The notes under the pieces are model-generated. The model was not told the DNA's origin. It did no database searches and was given only the letters and a program-made list of their open reading frames with translations. This document shows positions 1 to 7,857 of a stretch of DNA of 60,818 nucleotides, one piece after another; the stretch's first letter is position 1, and every line of letters begins with the position of its first letter. The stretch comes from Pseudomonadota bacterium. GTDB taxonomy: Bacteria > Pseudomonadota > Gammaproteobacteria > Steroidobacterales > Steroidobacteraceae. The position numbers and the translations under genes were made by a program. The DNA is taken from NCBI GenBank assembly GCA_023391815.1, contig JAEWAF010000018.1:1-60818 (forward strand), written 5' to 3'.

Positions 1-39
1 CGGGAGCCCGGCGGAGCGGGCGCCTGCGCTGGAGCGGTA

Positions 40-720
40 TCAGAGCCGATAGGTCACGCCGAGCGAGAGCCGATCCACATCCGTCTCGCCCGTCTTATCC
101 TCATCGCCCACGTCCTTGAACTGCTGCCAATCCAGGCTGAACGACCAGTTCTGCCCGACCTGCATGCCCACGCCCAGGCCGTAGAAGAAATCCTGTGAAT
201 TGGCCGAGAGGCTGCTGGTGCCCACCGAGGAACCGATCGTGGCGCGTCCGGAGACCTCGCTATCGGCAAAGTAGATGCCCGCTCGACCGTGCACATCAAA
301 CGAGTGCCCGATAGGCACCGCGCCGATGGCCGCCGCCGTGAATCCCTTCGATTCGAACTCCGCCGAAAAGGTCGCCGGGACAGACGGTGCGATCAACCCC
401 GAGGCGCGGTACTTTTCCGTGCCGAGATCGACGTAGCCTGCCTCCACCGAGAAGTATTCCGAGATGCGATAGCCGCCGAACAACGAGAACGAAGTATCGC
501 TGTCATCGAGCGAGGACGTGCCGGAGAAAACCGGCGCGCCCATCAGATCGAACGCGGAGAGTACCTCCTCGTCGAAGTCGGCCTTGCTCACATCGCCCTT
601 GGCCTGACCGCCGGTCACGCCGAAATACCAGCCGCCGACCTCGTCCGCCCAACTCGCCGCCGATGCCATCGATAGGGCCAGCCCCATCGCCACGGCCAGC
701 TTCGTTTGTCTGCTCATCAT
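40..720 (-). CDS. Outer-membrane beta-barrel protein (OmpA/OmpW-like, 226 aa)
   Basis: The protein opens with a signal peptide (hydrophobic stretch, cleavage likely after ASWA, residue about 25). It continues as alternating polar and aromatic strands (GWYFGVTGGQA, FSLFGGYRISEYFSVEAGYVD, SFSLDWQQF) and ends RLSLGVTYRL, with a C-terminal Leu after an aromatic-rich strand as expected for barrels inserted by the BAM machinery. Length matches 8-stranded outer-membrane beta-barrels of the OMP_b-brl type. A GGGAG Shine-Dalgarno lies just before the tandem ATG ATG at 720. A perfect hairpin occurs in the 5' leader (751-769). The gene stands alone on the minus strand. The family assignment rests on architecture, so ligand or function is unknown. 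Confidence 0.8.
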   Translation of the reverse strand: MMSRQTKLAVAMGLALSMASAASWADEVGGWYFGVTGGQAKGDVSKADFDEEVLSAFDLMGAPVFSGTSSLDDSDTSFSLFGGYRISEYFSVEAGYVDLGTEKYRASGLIAPSVPATFSAEFESKGFTAAAIGAVPIGHSFDVHGRAGIYFADSEVSGRATIGSSVGTSSLSANSQDFFYGLGVGMQVGQNWSFSLDWQQFKDVGDEDKTGETDVDRLSLGVTYRL

Positions 721-750
721 GATCTCCCTGAACTCGCTTTGTTTGTTTTA

Positions 751-769
751 TTCCGCTCCACGAGCGGAA
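751..769. promoter_or_regulatory. Perfect inverted repeat in the leader of the outer-membrane protein gene
   Basis: Arms TTCCGCTC and GAGCGGAA (8 bp) flank a 3-base centre, about 31 bases upstream of the start codon at 720. There is no T-tract after the hairpin in the minus direction, so a terminator is unlikely. An operator or an mRNA-stabilising hairpin are alternatives. Confidence 0.4.
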
Positions 770-887
770 CGGCGCGAATTCTAGCGACGGGATCTGCGTC
801 GACTTTGGGACCCGGTTCACAGCGTGCATTTGCATCATGAAAATGCTTTGCAACACGCAGCGATGTTTGTTTGCAGCGATGCTGCGA

Positions 888-1772
888 CTAGTCAGCCGGT
901 TGATTGCGCGCAACGTCGATGATTTTGCTTTCGTTGCTGTGCGCGTGACCGAGACTGCAAAGCTTCGCGTACGCGGCACTTGCCGTCGCGCCCAATGGTG
1001 CGCCGATGTTGAGCTTGCGAGCGAGGCGCAGCGCGTACTCGACGTCCTTCAACCGCAACTGCGGTGTGAACAGGACGTCCTGATCGTGATCGCCGTCGAC
1101 GATCCGCCGAGCATTACGAACGACCTGTGGACTCGCAGCCTGGCCCATGGCGATCGCGTCCGCGACGGTGCGAAGATTCAATCCGGCGCGCTCGGCGAGC
1201 GCCATGCCCTCGGCAATCGAAGCAATCTGAATCGCTCCCTGCAAATTGATCATGAGCTTGTAGACGGTGCCGGCACCCACGGCGCCAAAATGGATCGTTT
1301 GTTTCGAGAACGCATTGAGTATGGGTTGCGCTCGCACCAGGTCTGTCGGGGACGCGCCGACGAGCAATGTGAGTTCGCCCGCGGCGGCCATGTCGGGCAG
1401 ACCGGTCACCGGACAATCGACGTAGCTCAGCGAACGACGCTCAGCTTCGGCCGCCAGCTCGAGCACCCAGTCGTGCGACAAGGTGGAACATTCGATGACC
1501 AGCGTGCCGGTCGGTAGCACTCCACTGAAGACTCCTTCCGCGCCGAGCCAGATCTCGCGCGAGGCGGTATCGTCCGCGACCATCGAGATGATCACCTCGG
1601 CGTCCTCTGCGGCCTCGCGCGGGGAGGCGCAGAGCGTCGCGCCCTGCTGCACCAACGACTTCGCACGCCCCACGGTGCGGTTGTAAATGCGCAGACGATG
1701 CCCGGCGCCGAGCAATCGTTGCGCCATGCCGAGCCCCATTCGGCCCAAGCCGATGAAAGTTACGTTTGCCAC
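888..1772 (-). CDS. NAD(P)-dependent beta-hydroxyacid dehydrogenase (3-hydroxyisobutyrate dehydrogenase family)
   Basis: This 294-residue protein has the N-terminal Rossmann nucleotide motif FIGLGRMGLGMAQRLL, then the family's substrate-side signature DCPVTGLPDMAAAGELTLLVG (about 125-145) and the catalytic lysine region GAGTVYKLMINLQ. Length is typical for the family, which oxidises 3-hydroxyisobutyrate, tartronate semialdehyde, succinic semialdehyde and related short acids; the exact substrate cannot be read from sequence. It starts at GTG 1772, three bases after the stop of the LOG-like gene, so the two are co-transcribed. A bkd branched-chain operon sits elsewhere in the window, making valine breakdown a possible but unproven role. 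Confidence 0.85.
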   Translation of the reverse strand: MANVTFIGLGRMGLGMAQRLLGAGHRLRIYNRTVGRAKSLVQQGATLCASPREAAEDAEVIISMVADDTASREIWLGAEGVFSGVLPTGTLVIECSTLSHDWVLELAAEAERRSLSYVDCPVTGLPDMAAAGELTLLVGASPTDLVRAQPILNAFSKQTIHFGAVGAGTVYKLMINLQGAIQIASIAEGMALAERAGLNLRTVADAIAMGQAASPQVVRNARRIVDGDHDQDVLFTPQLRLKDVEYALRLARKLNIGAPLGATASAAYAKLCSLGHAHSNESKIIDVARNQPAD

Positions 1773-1775
1773 ATA

Positions 1776-2315
1776 TCATCCGCTTGTTTGGAGCAGGTCG
1801 AGATCGCCGAGCGCGCGCTCCAGGGCCGAGATCGAGTTCCACGAGAGAATCTTCGAGTTCTCTCGCTCATCCGGTGGATTGCGTTCCAACTGATCCGACC
1901 AACCGCCGCAACCGGTGAGCGGCAGCAGCGGACGACGATGCAGCCACGCGAGACACACTTCGGAGATCGTTCCGGCACGCCCGCCGATCACGATGCAGGC
2001 GTCGCCCGCGAGCGCCATCATCAGATTGCGAGCATCACCCATCCCGCACGGAATGAGCACGGTGCACGGCCAGTCGCGCAGGCCGATGTCATCCGAGGGC
2101 ACGATGCTGACGACCAGACCGCCCGCGGCCAGCGCTCGTTCGGCGGCATGTCGAGTCGCGGGACTGCCGCAGCCACTGACCACGGTGATGCCGCGACGGG
2201 CTAAAAATTCGCCCGCTGCGCCGGCCAATTCGTAGGCGGGCGAGCCGGGCTCGGCGCTGCCAAGCACACACACTTGCGGGGCTCTGGATTTCATCGAGGA
2301 CGTGTTCGCATTCAT
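1776..2315 (-). CDS. LOG-like nucleotide-binding protein (TIGR00725 type)
   Basis: The 179-residue product starts its core with VCVLGSAEPGSPAYELAGAAG and carries the glycine-rich segment IGGRAGTISEVCLAW near residues 128-142, which matches the GG-x-GT-xxE signature of the SLOG/lysine-decarboxylase-like (LOG) superfamily. Members close to this form are annotated TIGR00725; some LOG relatives release cytokinin-type bases from nucleotides, but the PGGxGT motif is altered here and no activity should be assumed. It is first in a two-gene minus-strand unit with the dehydrogenase (gap 3 bases). A second Met (MKSRAPQ) eight residues in is an alternative start. Confidence 0.7.
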   Translation of the reverse strand: MNANTSSMKSRAPQVCVLGSAEPGSPAYELAGAAGEFLARRGITVVSGCGSPATRHAAERALAAGGLVVSIVPSDDIGLRDWPCTVLIPCGMGDARNLMMALAGDACIVIGGRAGTISEVCLAWLHRRPLLPLTGCGGWSDQLERNPPDERENSKILSWNSISALERALGDLDLLQTSG

Positions 2316-2448
2316 GGGACAACATTAGCAGAGCGTCGGCGCCCGGCTATAGAACTCGCGACCGGTGGCATGGGCAAGCCGCTCCGGTTAGTCCCTAATT
2401 CCGTGCCGCGAGGGGCTGGCGTACGGTCCCCGGCTACTCCGCGACAGA

Positions 2449-4470
2449 ATGCGACGTGAATATGCAGGCGCGCGCGTGAACGCTCGGCAGAGGACGATGC
2501 ATGTCGTGATGGCGATCCACGCGATCGCGGCAACGGGCAGCGCGCTGGCGGACAACGTCATCATCCGCAACCCGACCTTCCAGAAGCTCGCAAGCCTGAC
2601 CGTCACATCCGTGACCGGCACGGCGCGCCCGCAGTTCACCTCGCCCGCACCCGCAACGGTGCTGACGGCCGAGGAATTGAACTACATCGGCGTCAGAAAT
2701 ATTCCGGATGCCTTGCGCTATGCACCCGGCGTGCAAGTGTCGCAGTTCAACGCTCACCAATGGTCCATCTCCGCGCGCGGCTTCAACACCATCGCCGTCG
2801 ACAAGCTGCTGGTGCTGGTCGATGGCCGCTCCGTGTACACGCCGCTCTGGTCTGGCGTGTATTGGGAACAGCACGCGTGGCTCGATCAGGATCTCGAGCG
2901 GATCGAAGTCATCAACGGACCGGCGGGCTCGGTGTGGGGAGCCAACGCGATGAACGGGGTGGTGAACATTCTCTCGCGATCCGCACGCGATTCGCAGGGC
3001 CCGGCGTTGACGGCAGGCATCGGCACCGAAGAGAAGCTCTTCGGCAGCTTCAGATACGGGGGCACGGCCGGAGACAAGGCCTGGTATCGCGCATACATCG
3101 ATTACACCAAGCACGACGACACCGAGCTCGGCAATGGCAGTGCGACTGGCGATGCATGGCATATGGCGCGCATCGGCTTCCGATATGACCGCAACGACCA
3201 GCCCAATCGGATCTTCGTGAAAGCCGAAGCGCAGTCCGGAGATTTCGACCAGCCCGGCTTTCTGCCCTCGCCCACGCCGCCCTACCAGACGTTGCCGCCG
3301 CGCGGTTTCAATCGAGGCGGCTTCGTGCAGGCCAGCTGGACGCACCGGCTGGCCGAGGATACGGAGGTGGCGGTCGGCACGTGGTACGAACGACTCGAAC
3401 GTCGACTGGTGCCCACCGATGAGCAAACCGACACCTTCGATATAGGCGTTCGCTACGGCACTCGACTGGCGAACGCGCACTCGATCACCACCGGTGCGCT
3501 GTTCCGCTACACCCAAGTGGACACCACGCCTTCCTTCACACTGAGCTTCACGCCGCCCGAGCAAACCTTGCATCAATGGTCGGGGTACTTTCAGGATGAA
3601 ATTCGACTGACCAGGCAAGTGGGCGCGGCGCTCGGCGTCCGCGTCGAAGACAATCCATTCACCGGCGTGGAATGGCAGCCCGACGCGCGACTGAGCTGGA
3701 GTCTCACCGACTCGCAATTCCTCTGGGCCGCGGTCGGCCGCGCCGTGCGCACGCCGACGGTCGGGGATGAATCCCGAAACTTCGTCAACGAAGTGTTGCC
3801 GCCCGGAACGTTCGGCCCCGGATCGCCGCCGGTGATCCGGCGGGTGTTGGGCAATTCGAATCTGGAGTCCGAAGTCCTGGTGGCCTATCAGCTCGGCTGG
3901 CGCGGTCGTTGGACCAACGGCGCGATGCTAAGTGCGTCGGTGTATTACAACGATTACGACAGCCTGATCCTGTTTACCCCGCTGCCGCTCGACACGGTGA
4001 CGCTCGCGCCCGCCTTCTGGAACCTGTCACTGCTGCCGGTCAACATCGGCTCGGCGTACGCGCATGGCGCGGAACTCACGGGCGTTTGGGAAGCCAAACC
4101 GCGATGGCGTCTGCTCGGCGAGTTCTCCTACCTGGATCTGAAGGTCCTGCCGAGCGAGGTGCCCTTGGCGGCAATCATCACCGGATCGTCGGCACAACTG
4201 CAGGCGTCGCTGCGTTCCTATCTCGATGTGGGTACGGACTGGCAGATCGGCGTCGGCCTGCGCTATGTCGATGAGTTGCCGGCGCTGAACATTCCCAGCT
4301 ACGTGGGCGCGGAGGTACGCGTGGCGAAAACTTTGACCGAAGGCGTGGAGCTTGCGCTCGTGGGTCAGAATCTTTGGCAGAAGCGGCACGCGGAGTTTCG
4401 CACCGCGTCTTTTCCCATCGATTCTTATATCCAGCGCAGCGTATATCTGTCCCTGACCTGGCGCAGGTAG
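2449..4470 (+). CDS. TonB-dependent outer-membrane receptor
   Basis: The 673-residue protein has an N-terminal hydrophobic signal (MHVVMAIHAIAATGSALA) followed by a plug domain: LTAEELNYIGVRNIPDALRY, then SARGFNTIAVDKLLVLVDG and ERIEVINGPAGSVWGANAMN, all classical TonB-receptor plug signatures. The rest alternates barrel strands and ends SVYLSLTWRR with a terminal aromatic strand. Several starts are possible (ATG 2449, GTG 2476, ATG 2497); the last leaves only the signal peptide, and no strong ribosome site separates them. It is the first gene of a tight operon with a YfiR protein, a CHASE8 kinase and an iron-permease-like protein. Substrate is unknown; vitamin B12/colicin-I type receptors are the nearest by feel. 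Confidence 0.85.
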   Translation: MRREYAGARVNARQRTMHVVMAIHAIAATGSALADNVIIRNPTFQKLASLTVTSVTGTARPQFTSPAPATVLTAEELNYIGVRNIPDALRYAPGVQVSQFNAHQWSISARGFNTIAVDKLLVLVDGRSVYTPLWSGVYWEQHAWLDQDLERIEVINGPAGSVWGANAMNGVVNILSRSARDSQGPALTAGIGTEEKLFGSFRYGGTAGDKAWYRAYIDYTKHDDTELGNGSATGDAWHMARIGFRYDRNDQPNRIFVKAEAQSGDFDQPGFLPSPTPPYQTLPPRGFNRGGFVQASWTHRLAEDTEVAVGTWYERLERRLVPTDEQTDTFDIGVRYGTRLANAHSITTGALFRYTQVDTTPSFTLSFTPPEQTLHQWSGYFQDEIRLTRQVGAALGVRVEDNPFTGVEWQPDARLSWSLTDSQFLWAAVGRAVRTPTVGDESRNFVNEVLPPGTFGPGSPPVIRRVLGNSNLESEVLVAYQLGWRGRWTNGAMLSASVYYNDYDSLILFTPLPLDTVTLAPAFWNLSLLPVNIGSAYAHGAELTGVWEAKPRWRLLGEFSYLDLKVLPSEVPLAAIITGSSAQLQASLRSYLDVGTDWQIGVGLRYVDELPALNIPSYVGAEVRVAKTLTEGVELALVGQNLWQKRHAEFRTASFPIDSYIQRSVYLSLTWRR

Positions 4471-4473
4471 GCG

Positions 4474-5034
4474 ATGCGGCGATTGTGGCGGCTCATGTTT
4501 CTATTCGCCGCGCTGCTTGCCGGGCTCGCGCACGCCGCGCCGGAATACAGCATCAAAGCCGGCTACATCCTGTTGTTCACCCGTTACGTCGAATGGCCCG
4601 AGAGCGCGTTTCCCTCCCCCACGGCCCCCATCGTGATCTGCGTGCTGGGCCTCGATCCGTTCGGCTCGATCCTCGATGAGACGGTGGCCGGACAACACAG
4701 TCAGAAGCGCCCGCTCAGGGTGCGCCGTGTCGCCAACGCCCAGGAGGCGGAAGACTGTCACGTCGCTTTCATCGCCACCCCCGAGGACAGACAAGAGCTG
4801 CGCCAGCAGGCGGGCGACTGGATCGAGGTGCTCGCCGATCGTCCGGTGCTCACCATCACCGAGCATCTGGCAGCCCTCGATCGGGGCGCCATACTGAGCT
4901 TCGTTCACGAGGTCGACGGCGGTCAGACGCGCATCAGTTTCGAAGCGAGCCTGCCCTCGATGCGACGGGCCGGCCTGACCGTGAGCTCGCAGATGCTGGT
5001 CGCGGCCCGCAAGGTCCATCGCAGCAGTCTCTGA
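4474..5034 (+). CDS. YfiR/DUF4154 family periplasmic protein
   Basis: A 186-residue exported protein with signal peptide (LMFLFAALLAGLAHAA) and the YfiR/DUF4154 pattern: YSIKAGYILLFTRYVEWPES at the start of the mature chain, then VICVLGLDPFG, HVAFIATPED, LTITE and a closing ISFEASLPSMRRAGLTVSSQMLVAARKV. YfiR in Pseudomonas is a periplasmic repressor of the diguanylate cyclase YfiN through its CHASE8 domain. Here the gene starts 3 bases after the TonB receptor and ends 15 bases before a kinase whose N-terminus looks like CHASE8, so YfiR most likely gates that kinase. The role is inferred from family and operon position. Confidence 0.85.
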   Translation: MRRLWRLMFLFAALLAGLAHAAPEYSIKAGYILLFTRYVEWPESAFPSPTAPIVICVLGLDPFGSILDETVAGQHSQKRPLRVRRVANAQEAEDCHVAFIATPEDRQELRQQAGDWIEVLADRPVLTITEHLAALDRGAILSFVHEVDGGQTRISFEASLPSMRRAGLTVSSQMLVAARKVHRSSL

Positions 5035-5049
5035 GGTTGAGCAACGCCC

Positions 5050-7335
5050 ATGAGCCGCTTCGCCCTCGATCACTTGCCCCTGCAACGCCGACTGCTGTTG
5101 CTGGTCGGTCTTGCGGCGGTCGTGGCCTTGCTGCTGGCAGTGTCCGCCGCGGCCATCTATGACTTCAGCACCTACCGACCGCGAGCGATCGAGGACGCTC
5201 GCGATCAGGCGCAAAGCATCGCCGCCATCGTCACTGCGGCGGTGGAGTTTCAGGATGCCCGCACCGCGAACGAGTACCTGAGCGCGCTCGGGCGCGATCC
5301 GAACATCGAAGCGTTGGCCATCGTGCTGGAGAACGGCACCGTGTTCGCCGAATACCATCGCCCGGGCATGGAACGTCTGGATATCTCGGATGCCAGGATC
5401 CAGGAGCGGCTCATCGGCACCGGTCGGATACTCACCAAATATCACATCGATTCGCGCGGTCCGGTCGATGCCGATCTTTGGCTCGCGACCGCATTGACCC
5501 CGTTCGCCGACCGCGTCTGGGAATACGCGCCCTTGCTCGGTGCCGTCGCGCTCTCGCTGTCGGCGTTGGCGATCATGTTATCCATCACTCTGCGTCGAGC
5601 CATCTCCGAGCCCGTACAGGCGCTCGCCGCGACCGCGCGTGACGTGACACGGTTGCAGGACTATGGACGCCGAGTGTCGAGCGACAGCACCGATGAAGTC
5701 GGCCAGCTGGCGCGCGACTTCAATGCGATGCTCGATGCCGTCGAGGAGCGCGAGCGCGCGCTGGCACACAGCGAGGAAACGGCGCGTCGACAATTGATCG
5801 AGATCGAAGCCATCTATGCCAACGCCCAGGTCGGGCTGTGCGTGATCGATGCGCAGCTGCGCTACGTTCGAATGAACAAGCAGATGATGGAAATGATCGG
5901 ACACGAAGCGGGCGCGGTGATCGGCCACACGCTCGAGGAGGCAACACCGCAGCTTGCGGTCCAGCTCGCCCCGATCTGCCGACGGGTGCTGAGCACGGGC
6001 GTGGCGGCCGCCGGCGTCGAGTACAACAGCGTCGTGCCATCGACCGGGGAGCCCCGCAATTGGCTCGGCAACCATCACGCGCTGCGCGACGAGGTGGGCA
6101 ATATCATCGGCGTCAACGTTGCGATCCACGACATCACCGAGCTCAGGCGCGCGAACGAGGAACGCGCGGCGCTGGAAACTCAGCTGCGTCAATCGCAAAA
6201 GATGGAAGCGCTCGGTACCCTGGCGGGCGGCATCGCGCACGATTTCAACAACGTGCTGACCGCGATCTCCGGCAACGCTCAGCTCGCGCTGGAGGATCTC
6301 GGCCCGAATCATCCGGCCATCACCTCGCTGCAGGAAATTCAGCGCGCCACCGGACGCGCCAAGGACCTGGTGCGCAGAATCCTCGCGTTCAGCCGGCCGG
6401 AGCAGAGCATTCAGCATCTGATCGATCTGCGCCCCGTCGCCGAAGAGGCGCTGCGGCTGTTGCGAGCGACGGTGCCGAGGATGATCGAGATCCGGCTCGA
6501 AACCGAAGTGGATCTACCGCTGGTGATGGCCGATGCCACGCAGGTTCACCAGGTACTGATGAATCTGGGCAAGAACGCCTGCGACGCCATGCTGGGCCGG
6601 GGCGGAACGCTCACCATCCGATTGGCGAGCGAACGGATCGAATCGCAGCGGGACAGTCCGTCGCCGGAATTGCACCCGGGCTACTACCTGCGCATTTCGG
6701 TCGAGGATACCGGGACGGGGATTTCACCGGAGGTGCTCGAACGGGTGTTCGAACCGTTTTTCACCACCAAGGGCCATGGCGAAGGCACGGGGCTCGGGCT
6801 CTCGGTCGTGCACGGCATCGTGCGCGGCCATCACGGCGCCATCATGGTTCACAGCATCCTCGGTGCGGGCACAGTGTTCGATTTGTTTTTGCCGGCCGCC
6901 GAGCATGAAGCCAGCCGCGCGGCGAAGGCGGCCTCCGCCATCTCCACGCCCGCCGGCAAGGGCGAGCGCGTGCTCTATGTGGATGACGAAGAACAGCTGG
7001 TGCTGCTGGTCACCCGGATGATGGAGCGCATGGGTTACCAGGTCACCGGCATGACCCGCCCGAGCGATGCGATCGATGCCGTGCGGGCCGATCCCGGGCG
7101 CTTCGATCTGGTTCTCTCCGATCTGGGCATGCCCGGCATGAGCGGCATGGACCTCGCCGAAGAGCTGCTGCAACTCCGTCCCGACCTCCCCATCATCATT
7201 ACTTCCGGCTACGTGCGCGCCGAGGATGCGCGACGTGCGGAGCAAATCGGCGTGCGAGACGTTGTAATGAAGCCGAATACGGTCGCCGAGATCGGTCAAC
7301 TCATTCGAGACCGGCTCGATGCCCTGAAGAAATGA
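5050..7335 (+). CDS. Hybrid sensor histidine kinase (CHASE8-HAMP-PAS-HisKA-HATPase-REC)
   Basis: 761 residues. A membrane helix at about 14-38 and another at about 160-184 flank a periplasmic CHASE8-like sensor with EYLSALGRDPNIEALAIVLE and YHRPGM. A HAMP linker (about 185-240), a PAS domain (about 245-370), and a HisKA box with phosphorylatable His397 in GGIAHDFNNVLTAI follow. The ATPase has its N-box (NLGKNACDAM), G1 (DTGTGI) and G2 (GEGTGLGLSV); the C-terminal receiver keeps Asp691 in LVLSDLGMPGMSG. All catalytic residues are present. No output domain exists, so an external phosphotransfer partner or response regulator must act downstream. The upstream YfiR gene is the likely periplasmic partner of the CHASE8 domain. 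Confidence 0.9.
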   Translation: MSRFALDHLPLQRRLLLLVGLAAVVALLLAVSAAAIYDFSTYRPRAIEDARDQAQSIAAIVTAAVEFQDARTANEYLSALGRDPNIEALAIVLENGTVFAEYHRPGMERLDISDARIQERLIGTGRILTKYHIDSRGPVDADLWLATALTPFADRVWEYAPLLGAVALSLSALAIMLSITLRRAISEPVQALAATARDVTRLQDYGRRVSSDSTDEVGQLARDFNAMLDAVEERERALAHSEETARRQLIEIEAIYANAQVGLCVIDAQLRYVRMNKQMMEMIGHEAGAVIGHTLEEATPQLAVQLAPICRRVLSTGVAAAGVEYNSVVPSTGEPRNWLGNHHALRDEVGNIIGVNVAIHDITELRRANEERAALETQLRQSQKMEALGTLAGGIAHDFNNVLTAISGNAQLALEDLGPNHPAITSLQEIQRATGRAKDLVRRILAFSRPEQSIQHLIDLRPVAEEALRLLRATVPRMIEIRLETEVDLPLVMADATQVHQVLMNLGKNACDAMLGRGGTLTIRLASERIESQRDSPSPELHPGYYLRISVEDTGTGISPEVLERVFEPFFTTKGHGEGTGLGLSVVHGIVRGHHGAIMVHSILGAGTVFDLFLPAAEHEASRAAKAASAISTPAGKGERVLYVDDEEQLVLLVTRMMERMGYQVTGMTRPSDAIDAVRADPGRFDLVLSDLGMPGMSGMDLAEELLQLRPDLPIIITSGYVRAEDARRAEQIGVRDVVMKPNTVAEIGQLIRDRLDALKK

Positions 7336-7850
7336 TCTTGGAGCTGAGCATGGTCGGGAACACTCGTCACGATCGCACCTGGTTCACCCGTTTCGCCAAA
7401 ACGACCGCGAAGGCCGCCGGGCATCCGGCGACGTTCTGCGCGGCACTCGCCATCATCGTGATCTGGGCCGTGAGCGGTCCGCTCTTCGGCTTCAGCGACA
7501 CCTGGCAGCTGATCATCAACACCGGCACCACCATCATCACGTTCCTGATGGTGTTCTTGATCCAGAACACGCAGAACCGCGACTCCGAGGCGATTCAGAT
7601 CAAGCTGGACGAGCTGATCCGCTCCATCGACGGCGCGCACCTCGCCCTGCTCGATCTGGAGGAGCTCGAGGCAGAAGATCTGGCCCGCATCAGCAAGGGC
7701 TATCGCGAGCTCGCCCGCCAGGCCCGCCGGGAGCTGGACGAAGGCAAATCCGATACCGACGTGCGCGAAGTCGGCACGGCCCATCGCAAGGAGCTGAGCG
7801 AACGGCAGCGCGCCCATTCACGCAAGAAAAGCCACGGCCGAAAGCATTGA
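7332..7850 (+). CDS. Low-affinity iron permease family membrane protein
   Basis: The 172-residue protein overlaps the kinase stop by an ATGA, indicating translational coupling. It contains FAKTTAKAAGHPATFCAALA, a first helix (IIVIWAVSGPLFGFSDTWQ) and a second (INTGTTIITFLMVFLIQNTQ), followed by NRDSEAIQIKLDELIRSIDGA; this order is the hallmark of the PF04120 low-affinity Fe/Cu permease family. The C-terminal part is a charged amphipathic tail rich in Glu and Arg. Coupling of this gene to a TonB receptor/YfiR/kinase set makes metal or stress sensing plausible, but bacterial members have no demonstrated transport function that I can cite. Confidence 0.8.
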   Translation: MILELSMVGNTRHDRTWFTRFAKTTAKAAGHPATFCAALAIIVIWAVSGPLFGFSDTWQLIINTGTTIITFLMVFLIQNTQNRDSEAIQIKLDELIRSIDGAHLALLDLEELEAEDLARISKGYRELARQARRELDEGKSDTDVREVGTAHRKELSERQRAHSRKKSHGRKH

Positions 7851-7857
7851 CCTCGGA

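Noticed and set aside
2434..3717. 427-residue minus-strand frame opposite the TonB receptor
   Set aside because: The plus strand has the plug signatures; the minus frame has none.
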